From: an uncultured Ventosimonas sp.
GTDB taxonomy: Bacteria > Pseudomonadota > Gammaproteobacteria > Pseudomonadales > Pseudomonadaceae
Length of the DNA: 7,778 bases
Reading direction: 5' to 3'
Assembly (NCBI GenBank): GCA_945283395.1
Contig: CALYQH010000059.1
Location: 1 to 7,778 of the forward strand
Shown: positions 1 through 6,823 of the stretch, one piece after another
How positions within the stretch are numbered: the first letter of the stretch is position 1
Layout: every line of letters begins with the position of its first letter
Notes under the pieces: generated by a model
What the model saw: the letters and a program-made list of their open reading frames with translations, nothing else
Databases searched by the model: none
What the model was told of the DNA's origin: nothing
Program-made: the position numbers and the translations under genes

Positions 1-269
1 CTAGTGAAGCTATTATTGATTATATCTTAAGACTTGTTAACGACTCTAGTATTAAGGATGGCTTTGGAAAGGGCCTCTCTCCCCGTACTAGTTTAGGGTT
101 ATTAGCTTCAGCAAGAGCATGGGCTTTTTTAGCGGGTCGAGATTACGTTATTCCTGAAGATGTTCAGGTTGTTTTACCGGCAGTAGTAGGTCATAGATTA
201 CATGATCAAGTGGGATTACAAGGTGGGGCATTGGTGCAACAATTATTAACTAACGTAGCTGTTATTTAA
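1..269 (+). CDS. MoxR-family AAA+ ATPase, C-terminal fragment
   Basis: The open frame (codons starting at base 3) runs into the window from the left and ends in TAA at 267-269, giving the last 88 residues. It carries the typical MoxR C-terminal helical (lid) domain. The stretch LSPRTSLGLLASARAWAFL holds the sensor-2 arginine in SPR, and it is followed by the family hallmark GRDYVIPEDV and then a PAVVGHRL segment. Walker A and B lie outside the window. MoxR ATPases are thought to act as chaperone-like factors that mature or activate partner proteins, commonly those encoded beside them. Here the partners would be the DUF58 and transglutaminase proteins downstream. The stop overlaps the next start by one base (TAATG), indicating translational coupling. 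The family call is firm; the cellular role is inferred from context. Confidence 0.93.
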   Translation, partial: SEAIIDYILRLVNDSSIKDGFGKGLSPRTSLGLLASARAWAFLAGRDYVIPEDVQVVLPAVVGHRLHDQVGLQGGALVQQLLTNVAVI

Positions 270-1237
270 TGGCTGTTGTGTCTGATTTCATGGAAAAATG
301 GGCTGCTAACAAGATGTTGAAAGGGCAAGAGATTACCTTAAATTATAAACGCGTCTTCATATTGCCTACTAAAGCTGGCATTGTTTTTGTCTTACTATTA
401 ATTATTATTTTATTATTAGGGATTAATTATCAAAGTAATTTGGTTTATGGCCTTTGTTTTACGTTAGGTTCCATTTTGTTTATAACTATTATTCATACCT
501 GTCGGAATTTAGCAAATACTATTATCGCTAATACTGGGGCTGCGCCTGTGTTTGCAGGAGAAGCTGCAAGTTTTCGATTGCATTTAGAGTCCAAAAAAGG
601 TGCTAATCAGGCAATAGGTGTCACTTGGGCAAGCTATAAAGGCAATGAGTTACAAGAAGAATTACAGTTAATAGATGTAACTAAGCAAACAGGTGCTGAT
701 TTATTGTTGATTAAAGAAGCTCCTAAAAGGGGTATTTTTTATCCAGGGCGTATCTATATTCAAACGCAATTTCCTTTGGGATTATTTGTTAGCTGGACGG
801 AAGTTGATTTATTTTTAAAAGTAATTGTATACCCTAAACCTATAGCAGGTGTGATTTGCCCATCGGGCTATGTAGGAGAAGAGGAAGATGGAGCCGTCTC
901 GCTTGGCAGAGGTGTAGATGATTTTCAAGGGCTTAGAAGCTATCAGCCTGGTGATTCAATGCGTTTTATTAATTGGAAGTCCTTTTCAAAGGAGCAAGGG
1001 TTATTTGTCAAGGATTTTTCGTCCTTAGTAGGCCAAGATGTTTGGTTAGATTTTGCTTTAGTTGAAGGTAGTATTGATCATAAGTTGTCTGTTCTTTGTT
1101 ATTGGGTGCTTAAGATGAGTCAGGAACAACATCCTTTTGGTTTAAAGTTACCTAATATTGAGTTGCCCCCTGATATAGGTGAGAAACATCAGCAAGAGGC
1201 TTTGTATGCATTGGCTATATATGGGATAACTAAATGA
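269..1237 (+). CDS. DUF58 domain membrane protein
   Basis: A 322-residue protein with two hydrophobic segments near the N-terminus (about residues 35-51 and 58-76) and a soluble remainder. The DUF58 signature is clear at about 217-248: DDFQGLRSYQPGDSMRFINW, followed by KSFSKEQGLFVK. A PLGLF motif precedes it at 169-173, as in family members. DUF58 proteins are nearly always encoded next to MoxR ATPases and often next to transglutaminase-like membrane proteins, which is exactly the arrangement here; their biochemical function is poorly defined. The start ATG shares its A with the stop of the MoxR gene and has no clear Shine-Dalgarno sequence, so it is probably read by coupling. An internal ATG at 290 is the alternative start. 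The end overlaps the next gene by four bases. It corresponds to PA2874 of P. aeruginosa as I recall that locus. Confidence 0.92.
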   Translation: MAVVSDFMEKWAANKMLKGQEITLNYKRVFILPTKAGIVFVLLLIIILLLGINYQSNLVYGLCFTLGSILFITIIHTCRNLANTIIANTGAAPVFAGEAASFRLHLESKKGANQAIGVTWASYKGNELQEELQLIDVTKQTGADLLLIKEAPKRGIFYPGRIYIQTQFPLGLFVSWTEVDLFLKVIVYPKPIAGVICPSGYVGEEEDGAVSLGRGVDDFQGLRSYQPGDSMRFINWKSFSKEQGLFVKDFSSLVGQDVWLDFALVEGSIDHKLSVLCYWVLKMSQEQHPFGLKLPNIELPPDIGEKHQQEALYALAIYGITK

Positions 1238-3243
1238 GTCAATATAGTAGTTTAGTTACTAGAAATGGTTTGACGTGGCTATTAATAGCACAGGTGTTAA
1301 CTATATTGCCGTTATCTTTTTATTTACCCTGGTGGGTGTTAGGTCTATGGTTAGGTTGTGCTTTATGGCGTATCCAGATCTATAAAATGAAGTTCAGTTA
1401 TCCCAAGGTGTTAGTAAAATTATTGATAGTAGTTATTATAGCAGCAGGAGTTTTTTTTAGTCGTGGGACAATTATAGGATTAGATGGTGGGGTTGCACTA
1501 TTAATTGCAGCTTTCTCATTAAAACTCATAGAGTTGAAAAGCAAAAGAGATGCTGTAGTTACTATCTATATAGGCTTTTTGGTGATAGTTGCTAGTTATC
1601 TTTATACTAATAGTTTTAACTGGGTTGTTTATAGTTTATTACCTATTATTACTTTATTAGCTGCATTAATAGGCTTGAACCAAACTAAATTTGCTGATGA
1701 TGTTTTAGGAACAATTAAATTGGCTTGTATTTTGTTAATCCAAGCCATTCCTCTTATGCTCGTATTATTTTTCTTTTTCCCTAGGCTTGAGCCATTATGG
1801 AGTTTGCCATTACCGAAAGGATCACAACAAAAAACAGGTATATCAAATAAAATGGTAGCTGGGGAAATGTCAAATTTAACCCAATCATCTGAGTTAGTTT
1901 TCAGAGCAACTTTTACTAATACAACGCCTATTAGAAATAAACTTTATTGGCGTGCGCTTACTTTAGAAACTTATAATGGTAGAGCTTGGTCTCAAGCTTG
2001 GGATTTGTCTTATAGAAGACAACAAGCTCCTCCTTGGCAGTATAATCCTTCTACCGACCAAAGAATTGATTATCAAATAGTGATGCAACCCACTTTTCAA
2101 AATTGGCTTATTTATTTAGATACACCACAACTTTTGCCAGCAGGGGTAAAAAGATATGCTGATTTTCATTTAGAAAGGTCTAAGATGATTGATAGTGTTT
2201 ATTCTTATCAATTAACTTCGTGGCCAAATGCAATAAGAGAACCCGATGGCTTACCGCGAATTAATATAAATAAGCAACTGCCATTGCATACTGATCCCAG
2301 AGCAAGAGCATTTGCCGAACAACTCAAGAATACTTATCATGGGAATACTGAGCAAATAGTAAATGCTTTATTAAAATATTTTCGAGAACAACCCTATTAT
2401 TACACGTTACAGACTCCAGATATGGGGGCTAATAGTATTGATACGTTCTTTTTTGATATAAAACGGGGATTTTGTGAGCATTACGCTAGTGCTACCGCTT
2501 TTATTTTAAGGTCAGCTGATATTCCTGCTAGGGTAGTATTGGGTTATCAGGGTGGGGAAATTAATAGTGCCGGGAATTTTGTGCAAGTCCATCAGTTCGA
2601 TGCTCATGCTTGGGTAGAATATTGGCAACAAGGAAAAGGTTGGATCACTATTGACCCAACTTTCCAAGTAGCCCCTAATCGTATAGAGCAAGGATTAAGA
2701 GAAGCTTTAGATGCAAAAGATCAGCAGCAATTAGGTAATAATATTTTAGGTTATGGATCTGATAGCGTATTCACCAAATTACGTTTAGCATGGGATAACT
2801 TTAATAATGAATGGGATATTTTTATAGGTACCTTTAATACGGATCAGCAAAGAGGATTATTACAAAAATTAGTAGGTACGACTAAGTTGGTTTATTTAAG
2901 TATCTTTTTAGCTATAGGGTTTATTATAGTTTCAAGTGTTTGGCTATTAATATTATTAAAACCATGGAAGAAAACAAATGACCCATTACTGAGGTATTTT
3001 CAACAATTTGAATCTATTCTAGCCAGCCAAGGTATTGATCGAGAATTGGGCGAGGGACCTGTGGCTTTTGCTCAGAAAGCTCAGCAAAGTTTGCCTGATT
3101 TTGCTGAATTAATTAAGTCATTTATTAATACATTTGTTGCACAGAGGTATGCTCAGCAATTTACTTCTTCATCATCTTTACCTAACATTTTAAAAAGATT
3201 ACGTAAAATGTCACATCGGCAAAAATGGTCATTTAGTAAATAA
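1234..3243 (+). CDS. tgpA: TgpA-like membrane transglutaminase (DUF3488/transglutaminase-like/DUF4129)
   Basis: A 669-residue integral membrane protein. About seven hydrophobic segments lie between residues 12 and 182 (DUF3488 region). A large periplasmic part (about 183-550) follows, then one more membrane segment (about 552-576) and a cytoplasmic tail resembling DUF4129. The transglutaminase-like core holds an apparent Cys-His-Asp triad: Cys414 in RGFCEHYASA, His458 in FDAHAWVEYW and Asp474 in ITIDPTF. The conserved PARVVLGYQGG lies between Cys and His. The spacing (44 then 16 residues) matches P. aeruginosa TgpA, whose catalytic residues I recall as Cys404, His448 and Asp464. TgpA (PA2873) is reported as essential in P. 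aeruginosa; its natural substrate is not established, although a role in cell-wall or periplasmic protein modification is suspected. The ATG overlaps the DUF58 stop (ATGA), with only a weak GGGA upstream. It is the last gene of the unit before a strong hairpin. Confidence 0.94.
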   Translation: MSQYSSLVTRNGLTWLLIAQVLTILPLSFYLPWWVLGLWLGCALWRIQIYKMKFSYPKVLVKLLIVVIIAAGVFFSRGTIIGLDGGVALLIAAFSLKLIELKSKRDAVVTIYIGFLVIVASYLYTNSFNWVVYSLLPIITLLAALIGLNQTKFADDVLGTIKLACILLIQAIPLMLVLFFFFPRLEPLWSLPLPKGSQQKTGISNKMVAGEMSNLTQSSELVFRATFTNTTPIRNKLYWRALTLETYNGRAWSQAWDLSYRRQQAPPWQYNPSTDQRIDYQIVMQPTFQNWLIYLDTPQLLPAGVKRYADFHLERSKMIDSVYSYQLTSWPNAIREPDGLPRININKQLPLHTDPRARAFAEQLKNTYHGNTEQIVNALLKYFREQPYYYTLQTPDMGANSIDTFFFDIKRGFCEHYASATAFILRSADIPARVVLGYQGGEINSAGNFVQVHQFDAHAWVEYWQQGKGWITIDPTFQVAPNRIEQGLREALDAKDQQQLGNNILGYGSDSVFTKLRLAWDNFNNEWDIFIGTFNTDQQRGLLQKLVGTTKLVYLSIFLAIGFIIVSSVWLLILLKPWKKTNDPLLRYFQQFESILASQGIDRELGEGPVAFAQKAQQSLPDFAELIKSFINTFVAQRYAQQFTSSSSLPNILKRLRKMSHRQKWSFSK

Positions 3244-3273
3244 TAAGGGTATCTACTAGATACCCTTATTATT
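3239..3273. terminator. Bidirectional terminator between convergent genes
   Basis: A perfect 16-bp inverted repeat (3239-3254 pairing with 3258-3273) with a 3-base loop (ACT at 3255-3257) and a GGGTATCT/AGATACCC core. It sits between the tgpA-like gene (stop 3241-3243) and the convergent universal stress gene (stop complement at 3272-3274). Both stop codons lie wholly or partly in the stem. T-rich sequence follows on the + side (about 3278-3290) and a weaker T-run on the - side, so it can plausibly end transcripts from both directions. Confidence 0.8.
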
Positions 3274-3721
3274 AGTCATTTTTATCTTTTTGATGTAATG
3301 CAATAGCTAATATATCACAAGGAGCGTTTTGTAATAGATCTTTAGTAGTAGAACCTAATAATAATGCTAGGCCATGTCGGCCGTGGCTCCCTACAACTAT
3401 TAAATCACAGCCATTTTCTTGGGCTATTCGGTGAATTTCTTGGCGTGGTTGTCCATAGCAAAGATAACAGTGTTCACTCGTTAAGCTTGGATAATCAGCT
3501 ATGTAAAAATCAAGCCGTTCCCTAGCATTTTGTAATTGTTCCTGTTGCAGTGTGGATAAATCCATAGGAATATCTCCACCAAAGGCTAAGGAGACTGGTT
3601 CAAGAATATTAATAAGTGATACCTTTGCTTGATATAAATTAGCTAATTCGCAGGCTTGTTGAATAACATGAGGACTTTCTTCTGTTAAATCAACAGCCAC
3701 TAATAGATGTTTGTAAGCCAT
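3272..3721 (-). CDS. Universal stress protein, UspA type
   Basis: A single-domain Usp protein of 149 residues from the preferred start. It begins MAYKHLLVAVDLTEES, the usual first strand and nucleotide-site Asp (D11) of the family. It carries the phosphate-binding glycine loop GSHG (111-114) and GST (123-125), then PCDILAI near the end. The loop between the two glycine motifs is 8 residues rather than the 9 of the classical ATP-binding pattern, as in UspA-like proteins. The frame stays open upstream to 3793, but the ATG at 3721 is chosen for two reasons: AAGAGG lies 9 bases before it (3731-3736), and homologues start at MxYKHxLVAVD. Usp proteins are cytoplasmic, dimeric and linked to stress or growth arrest. 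It is convergent with the tgpA-like gene and shares its terminator. Which stress it answers cannot be told from sequence. Confidence 0.93.
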   Translation of the reverse strand: MAYKHLLVAVDLTEESPHVIQQACELANLYQAKVSLINILEPVSLAFGGDIPMDLSTLQQEQLQNARERLDFYIADYPSLTSEHCYLCYGQPRQEIHRIAQENGCDLIVVGSHGRHGLALLLGSTTKDLLQNAPCDILAIALHQKDKND

Positions 3722-3764
3722 AGTATAATTCCTCTTGTTAATGGGTTGGCTTGTAATTGAAAAA

Positions 3765-3793
3765 TTTACAGCAGTTAAAGATAATAGTTGCAA
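3765..3793 (-). promoter_or_regulatory. Possible sigma70-type promoter for the universal stress gene
   Basis: On the - strand, TTGCAA (3793-3788) is followed after 17 bases by TGTAAA (3770-3765), with TGC directly before the -10 as in extended -10 promoters. Each hexamer matches consensus at four of six positions. It would start transcription about 35-40 bases before the ATG at 3721, so the stress gene could be expressed independently of the gene upstream. In AT-rich DNA such matches occur by chance, hence the low confidence. Confidence 0.3.
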
Positions 3794-3798
3794 CTAAA

Positions 3799-4377
3799 TT
3801 AAGCTATCCTTAGTTTGGTCAAAGGACGCGCTATATTAACTATAGAGTTACCTCCTAATCTATCTTGTACAATAATGTAATAGCGAATGCTACAACAGGT
3901 AAAAGAGCCTTCTAATAGTTGGCCATTAATTGGTAAACTATCTACATCTGAAACTAAGGCAGCATCTATCATTTTTTTATAGTTAGTTAGACTTTTTAAC
4001 TCTACAACGTCAAGACCATAAAAAAATTCAGTTAAACCTAAATGGCCACGCTTTTTACTGGTAGCAAACTGGTAGAGATAGTTTTGTTTTTGAATTACTG
4101 CATTGAAGTGATTAATAGGGATCACAGGCATAAATAATTGCAGTTTTTTGAGAGAAAAATAATAATCAGCACTTAGTTGCGTTAATTCAAAAGTTATTAA
4201 AAGATAGTAAATATTACGTTGATCACTAGGTTTATCGGTTTGAAAGACACTATAAACTATTAAGTTATATGCTTTCATTGCTATTAGAATACTAAGGGTT
4301 GATTTTTCATAAACAGCAATATAAATGCAAGCAATTAGTTTATATTGGGTACATTGTTGTATAGTGTTCCGAACCAT
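3799..4377 (-). CDS. Hypothetical protein, unrecognised
   Basis: An open frame of 192 codons whose product I do not recognise. The composition looks coding: codon choice (TTA, GGT, CGT, GAT, CAA) matches the neighbouring genes, and the C-terminal half reads like a folded domain (HLGLTEFFYGLDVVELKSL, then LPINGQLLEGSFTCC, then IRYYIIVQDRLGG). There is no convincing signal peptide. The N-terminus has a mildly hydrophobic stretch at about residues 13-33 and a Cys-Cys pair lies near residue 160. The start is uncertain. The ATG at 4377 has only an A-rich GAAGAAAAG before it, and Met34 (ATG at 4278) has no visible ribosome site. It lies 77 bases upstream of the stress gene start on the same strand, so the two may be co-transcribed, but that gives no functional hint. 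It could also be a decayed remnant. Confidence 0.55.
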   Translation of the reverse strand: MVRNTIQQCTQYKLIACIYIAVYEKSTLSILIAMKAYNLIVYSVFQTDKPSDQRNIYYLLITFELTQLSADYYFSLKKLQLFMPVIPINHFNAVIQKQNYLYQFATSKKRGHLGLTEFFYGLDVVELKSLTNYKKMIDAALVSDVDSLPINGQLLEGSFTCCSIRYYIIVQDRLGGNSIVNIARPLTKLRIA

Positions 4378-4744
4378 ATACTTTTCTTCAGTGAATCATT
4401 AATCTAACAATAAAGGTCATCTCCTACGAAGTATGCTTTATTAGTTATTCATCAACCCCCAAAAGTTAATTATTTTTTGTATAATTTTTATTAGTTTACT
4501 CCTTAATATATGCAAGTGGAATAGTTAATATTTAATCAAAATCACAGGAAAAAAGAATAAACTTTTTTAGCTAGTGCCGTGGTATATTTAACCTATTAGA
4601 TCAAAAATCTGATATAAATAAAGTAGTTATAAAGCAATATATGGATTTTATTGGATGAATTTAGACGCTATTGAACAGCCCAAATGAATTAAAAAACGAT
4701 CGGAAAGATATTAGACTAAAAGTTATTTATAACTAATTTTTATG
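4378..4744. other. AT-rich intergenic interval, no gene seen
   Basis: These 367 bases lie between the end of the BtuF-like gene and the start of the unrecognised gene. Stops are dense in all frames. The longest initiations I find are about ten codons, for example ATG at 4655 on + and a short - strand frame opening behind AGGAG near 4420. No tRNA-like cloverleaf and no riboswitch pattern is recognisable. The promoter of the unrecognised gene and the 3' end of the ribA/btuF transcript should lie here. The only hint of a terminator is a short all-AT inverted repeat at 4721-4734. Confidence 0.6.
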
Positions 4745-5566
4745 TTAGTAATTGGCAAGTAATTCACAGAGTTGTTTAGTAGCTTCTAGCATAGCATAAT
4801 CGGTTCTAGCTATATTTTGATTATCAAACAGAATAAGTTTATGTTGTGCAACCGCTTTTAACATAGGCCAATTTTGCCAAGCATCCAGTAAGCTTTGTTG
4901 TGAAGCAATGATAATATCAGGGTTACGAGCTAGCACTCTTTCAGTATTGACGATGGGAGCAGGGCTATTAAGGTCATCAAATACATTACGAGCACCACAT
5001 ATTTTCAGTGCATCACCTATAATTTGGCCTTTACCAATAGTATAAATAGGATTCCCCCACAATTGGTAGAATACGCTTAGGGGGCGCTCTCTATAAAATT
5101 TTTCTCTTAACTCGGCTAGCTCCTTATGCATTTTTATGACTAGCGTTTGGCCTTGCTGTTCCCGTCCTATTTGTTTCCCTACAAAGGCAATTTGTGTTGC
5201 AAGTTCATCAAGAGTATGTGGACTAATCATTATTATTTTATAGCCGAGGTGGTTGAGTTGCTGCTGCTCGACAGATTTTATGCTGGTAGGCCACAATAAG
5301 ATAAGATCTGGTTTAAGACTGATTAGCTTTTCTAAAGAAAATTGACCAAATTGTCCTACAGAAGGGATATTGGCTATAACAGCTGGTCTTGCTTGTTGAA
5401 AATCCAATACACCTACCAATAGATTTGCTCCGTCTAGCTCTATAACTAGATCGGTTAGCGATGGCGACAGACTAACTATGCGGAGTGGTTTTGGTTGGCT
5501 GTAACCAATAATACTAGTAATGCTTAATATAAAAGTTATTAGGCTAAGCTGAAATAGTTTGAACAC
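4745..5566 (-). CDS. Periplasmic substrate-binding protein, BtuF-like (cobalamin-binding family)
   Basis: A 273-residue protein of the class III (TroA/BtuF) periplasmic binding superfamily. The N-terminus is a signal peptide: MFKLF, then a hydrophobic stretch (about 6-21) ending near YSQ. The mature protein opens LRIVSLSPSLTDLVIELDG, followed by a VGQFGQFSLEKLISLKPDLI segment (70-89), the family block QLWGNPIYTIGKG (168-180), IIGDALKICGARNVF and RNPDIIIAS. This pattern fits cobalamin-binding proteins delivering B12 to an inner-membrane BtuCD transporter, but ferric siderophore binders share the fold, so the ligand is inferred. No permease or ATPase gene is nearby. The start is GTG (5566-5564) with AAGAG 8 bases upstream; no in-frame ATG follows before residue 113, past the signal sequence. 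It lies 14 bases after ribA on the same strand, almost certainly one operon. Confidence 0.88.
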   Translation of the reverse strand: MFKLFQLSLITFILSITSIIGYSQPKPLRIVSLSPSLTDLVIELDGANLLVGVLDFQQARPAVIANIPSVGQFGQFSLEKLISLKPDLILLWPTSIKSVEQQQLNHLGYKIIMISPHTLDELATQIAFVGKQIGREQQGQTLVIKMHKELAELREKFYRERPLSVFYQLWGNPIYTIGKGQIIGDALKICGARNVFDDLNSPAPIVNTERVLARNPDIIIASQQSLLDAWQNWPMLKAVAQHKLILFDNQNIARTDYAMLEATKQLCELLANY

Positions 5567-5580
5567 AGCAGTTACTCTTA

Positions 5581-6207
5581 TTAATGGTTAGTGGTATCAG
5601 GTATTTCTTGCTGATGTTGTAAACCTAGTAAATGCCCCATTTTGTTTGCCTTAGTCGCCAGATAGTTTTGATTATAACGATTTTTTCCAAATTCAATAGG
5701 TTCGCGTTCAACTACTGCAATACCTAACTCTTTGAGAGCAGTTATTTTTTTAGGATTATTGGTCATCAATTTAATAGCTTTAATACCTAAATAGGCTAGC
5801 ATCGGTAAGCACATATCATAGTTACGCATATCAGCCGGAAAACCTAATTGTAGGTTGGCTTCCACTGTATCAGCTCCTTTATCTTGTAACGCATAGGCCC
5901 GAATCTTATTTAATAAACCTATACCGCGACCTTCTTGCCGTAAGTAGAGTAATACGCCACGTCCTTCTTTAGCAATAGCCTTCATGGCTGCCTCTAATTG
6001 AAAACCACAATCACACCTAAGACTAAATAAGGCATCGCCTGTTAAACACTCTGAATGAATTCTGCCTAACACGGGAGAACCATCAGTTACATTGCCTAAG
6101 GTTAATGCCACATGTTCAACACCTGATTGTTCATCTGAAAAACCATGCATGGTAAACACTGCAAATGGCGTAGGTAGAAGTGAGGAAGCAACAAAAACAA
6201 CAGACAC
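5581..6207 (-). CDS. ribA: GTP cyclohydrolase II, riboflavin biosynthesis
   Basis: A 208-residue RibA that opens GTP to 2,5-diamino-6-ribosylamino-4(3H)-pyrimidinone 5'-phosphate, formate and pyrophosphate, the first committed step of riboflavin synthesis in the cytosol. The zinc ligands Cys54, Cys65 and Cys67 lie in [20 protein letters not shown]. The catalytic Tyr105 (IRAY) and Arg128 (DMRNY) fall at the same numbers as in E. coli Rib[12 protein letters not shown] and LMTNNPKKI are the other nucleotide-site motifs. It is a stand-alone cyclohydrolase; no DHBP synthase (RibB) domain is fused. The start is GTG at 6207 with TAGGAG 7 bases before it (6215-6220). The N-terminus from VVFVAS through PTPFA to MHGF resembles Pseudomonas RibA over its full length, which supports GTG over the internal Met20. 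The BtuF-like gene follows after 14 bases. Confidence 0.97.
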   Translation of the reverse strand: MSVVFVASSLLPTPFAVFTMHGFSDEQSGVEHVALTLGNVTDGSPVLGRIHSECLTGDALFSLRCDCGFQLEAAMKAIAKEGRGVLLYLRQEGRGIGLLNKIRAYALQDKGADTVEANLQLGFPADMRNYDMCLPMLAYLGIKAIKLMTNNPKKITALKELGIAVVEREPIEFGKNRYNQNYLATKANKMGHLLGLQHQQEIPDTTNH

Positions 6208-6242
6208 CCATAGGCTCCTAATAAAATTTAATTAATAGTTAT

Positions 6243-6285
6243 AAGCTATTATATAGCTATAATTTAACCTTTATTATAATAGCTT
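6243..6285. repeat. 11-bp perfect inverted repeat upstream of ribA
   Basis: AAGCTATTATA (6243-6253) is repeated exactly in inverted form as TATAATAGCTT (6275-6285), with a 21-base spacer that includes most of the 10-bp palindrome TATAGCTATA (6252-6261). It lies 36-78 bases before the ribA GTG. Each arm contains a TATAAT match in one orientation, so it overlaps possible -10 elements, but no good -35 is placed 16-18 bases away. It may be an operator, a leader stem-loop or chance in AT-rich DNA. It does not resemble the FMN riboswitch. Confidence 0.45.
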
Positions 6286-6316
6286 TTAATAGCAAGACTT
6301 TTCATAAAATGAAAGT

Positions 6317-6334
6317 AATAGGATAACACCTATT
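6317..6334 (-). terminator. Weak stem-loop after bcp, possible terminator
   Basis: AATAGG (6317-6322) pairs with CCTATT (6329-6334) around a 6-base loop. On the - strand the stem is followed by ACTTTCATTTT, a partial U-rich tail. It lies 16 bases beyond the bcp stop codon. The stem is short and mostly A-T, so efficient termination is doubtful and read-through into ribA is possible. Confidence 0.3.
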
Positions 6335-6349
6335 TGCAAGTTGCAGAAC

Positions 6350-6823
6350 TTATTTTAGTGCTTGAGCCGCTTTTAATACTTCTTCCGCATGTCCAGCTAC
6401 CTTAACTTTGCGCCATTCTTGGCGGAGAATACCCGCTTTGTCTAATAAAAAGGTACTACGTTCAATGCCAAAATATTCTTTACCGTATAGTTTTTTTAGT
6501 TTTATAACATCGAATAGTTTGCAAAGTTTTTCTTGTGGATCACTCACTAACTCGAAAGGAAAAGCTTGTTTAGCTTTGAAGTTTTCATGGGATTTAAGGC
6601 TATCTTTAGAAACACCATAAATAAGTGTATTGGCTTTTTGAAACTCTTTATAAAGATCACGAAAAGTTTGTCCTTCAGTAGTACAGCCTGGGGTATTATC
6701 TTTTGGGTAAAAATAAATAACGACATTATGCCCTTTTAGGTCGGCTAAACTAATAGTTGAATGTTCACCTGTTATTTGGATTATGATGTTTTCAATAGGT
6801 TTATTTAATGGTGGGGTGGTCAT
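6350..6823 (-). CDS. bcp: Peroxiredoxin, Bcp/PrxQ family
   Basis: A 157-residue cytoplasmic thiol peroxidase reducing hydrogen peroxide and organic hydroperoxides. The active site is P40-x3-T44-x2-C47 in FYPKDNTPGCTTEG, with the conserved supporting Arg122 in IERSTFLLD. The thioredoxin-fold core runs through VVIYFYP, YGVSKDS and ELVSDPQEKLC. The C-terminal WRKVKVAGHAEEVL is characteristic of the family. The resolving cysteine usually five residues after the peroxidatic one (C50 in E. coli Bcp) is Gln52 here. The only other cysteine is Cys101, so the enzyme is either 1-Cys or uses Cys101 or an external thiol. The start ATG at 6823 has GAGGT 6 bases upstream (6830-6834). In P. aeruginosa I recall bcp following a gcvR-like gene and dapA; here a relic gene lies upstream instead, so that linkage is broken. 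Confidence 0.95.
   Translation of the reverse strand: MTTPPLNKPIENIIIQITGEHSTISLADLKGHNVVIYFYPKDNTPGCTTEGQTFRDLYKEFQKANTLIYGVSKDSLKSHENFKAKQAFPFELVSDPQEKLCKLFDVIKLKKLYGKEYFGIERSTFLLDKAGILRQEWRKVKVAGHAEEVLKAAQALK

Noticed and set aside
3722..3793. N-terminal extension of the universal stress protein
   Set aside because: Family homologues start at the ATG at 3721, which has its own Shine-Dalgarno sequence; the upstream codons are better read as promoter and leader.
4655..4687. Ten-codon frame reading MNLDAIEQPK on the + strand
   Set aside because: Too short to support, with no good ribosome site and no continuation in any frame after its stop.
4721..4734. AGTTAT/ATAACT inverted repeat as terminator of the ribA/btuF unit
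   Set aside because: The stem is six bases, nearly all A-T, and would leave a two-base loop unless pairs open; too weak to call.
5567..5580. Cobalamin riboswitch for the BtuF-like gene
   Set aside because: Only 14 bases separate it from ribA, so there is no room, and no B12-box-like sequence is seen upstream of ribA.
6208..6349. FMN riboswitch before ribA
   Set aside because: The gap is too short and AT-rich and shows none of the conserved GC-rich RFN-element segments.
6408..6620. A 70-codon + strand frame
   Set aside because: It lies wholly antisense to bcp, which has intact active-site motifs, and its product shows no family pattern.
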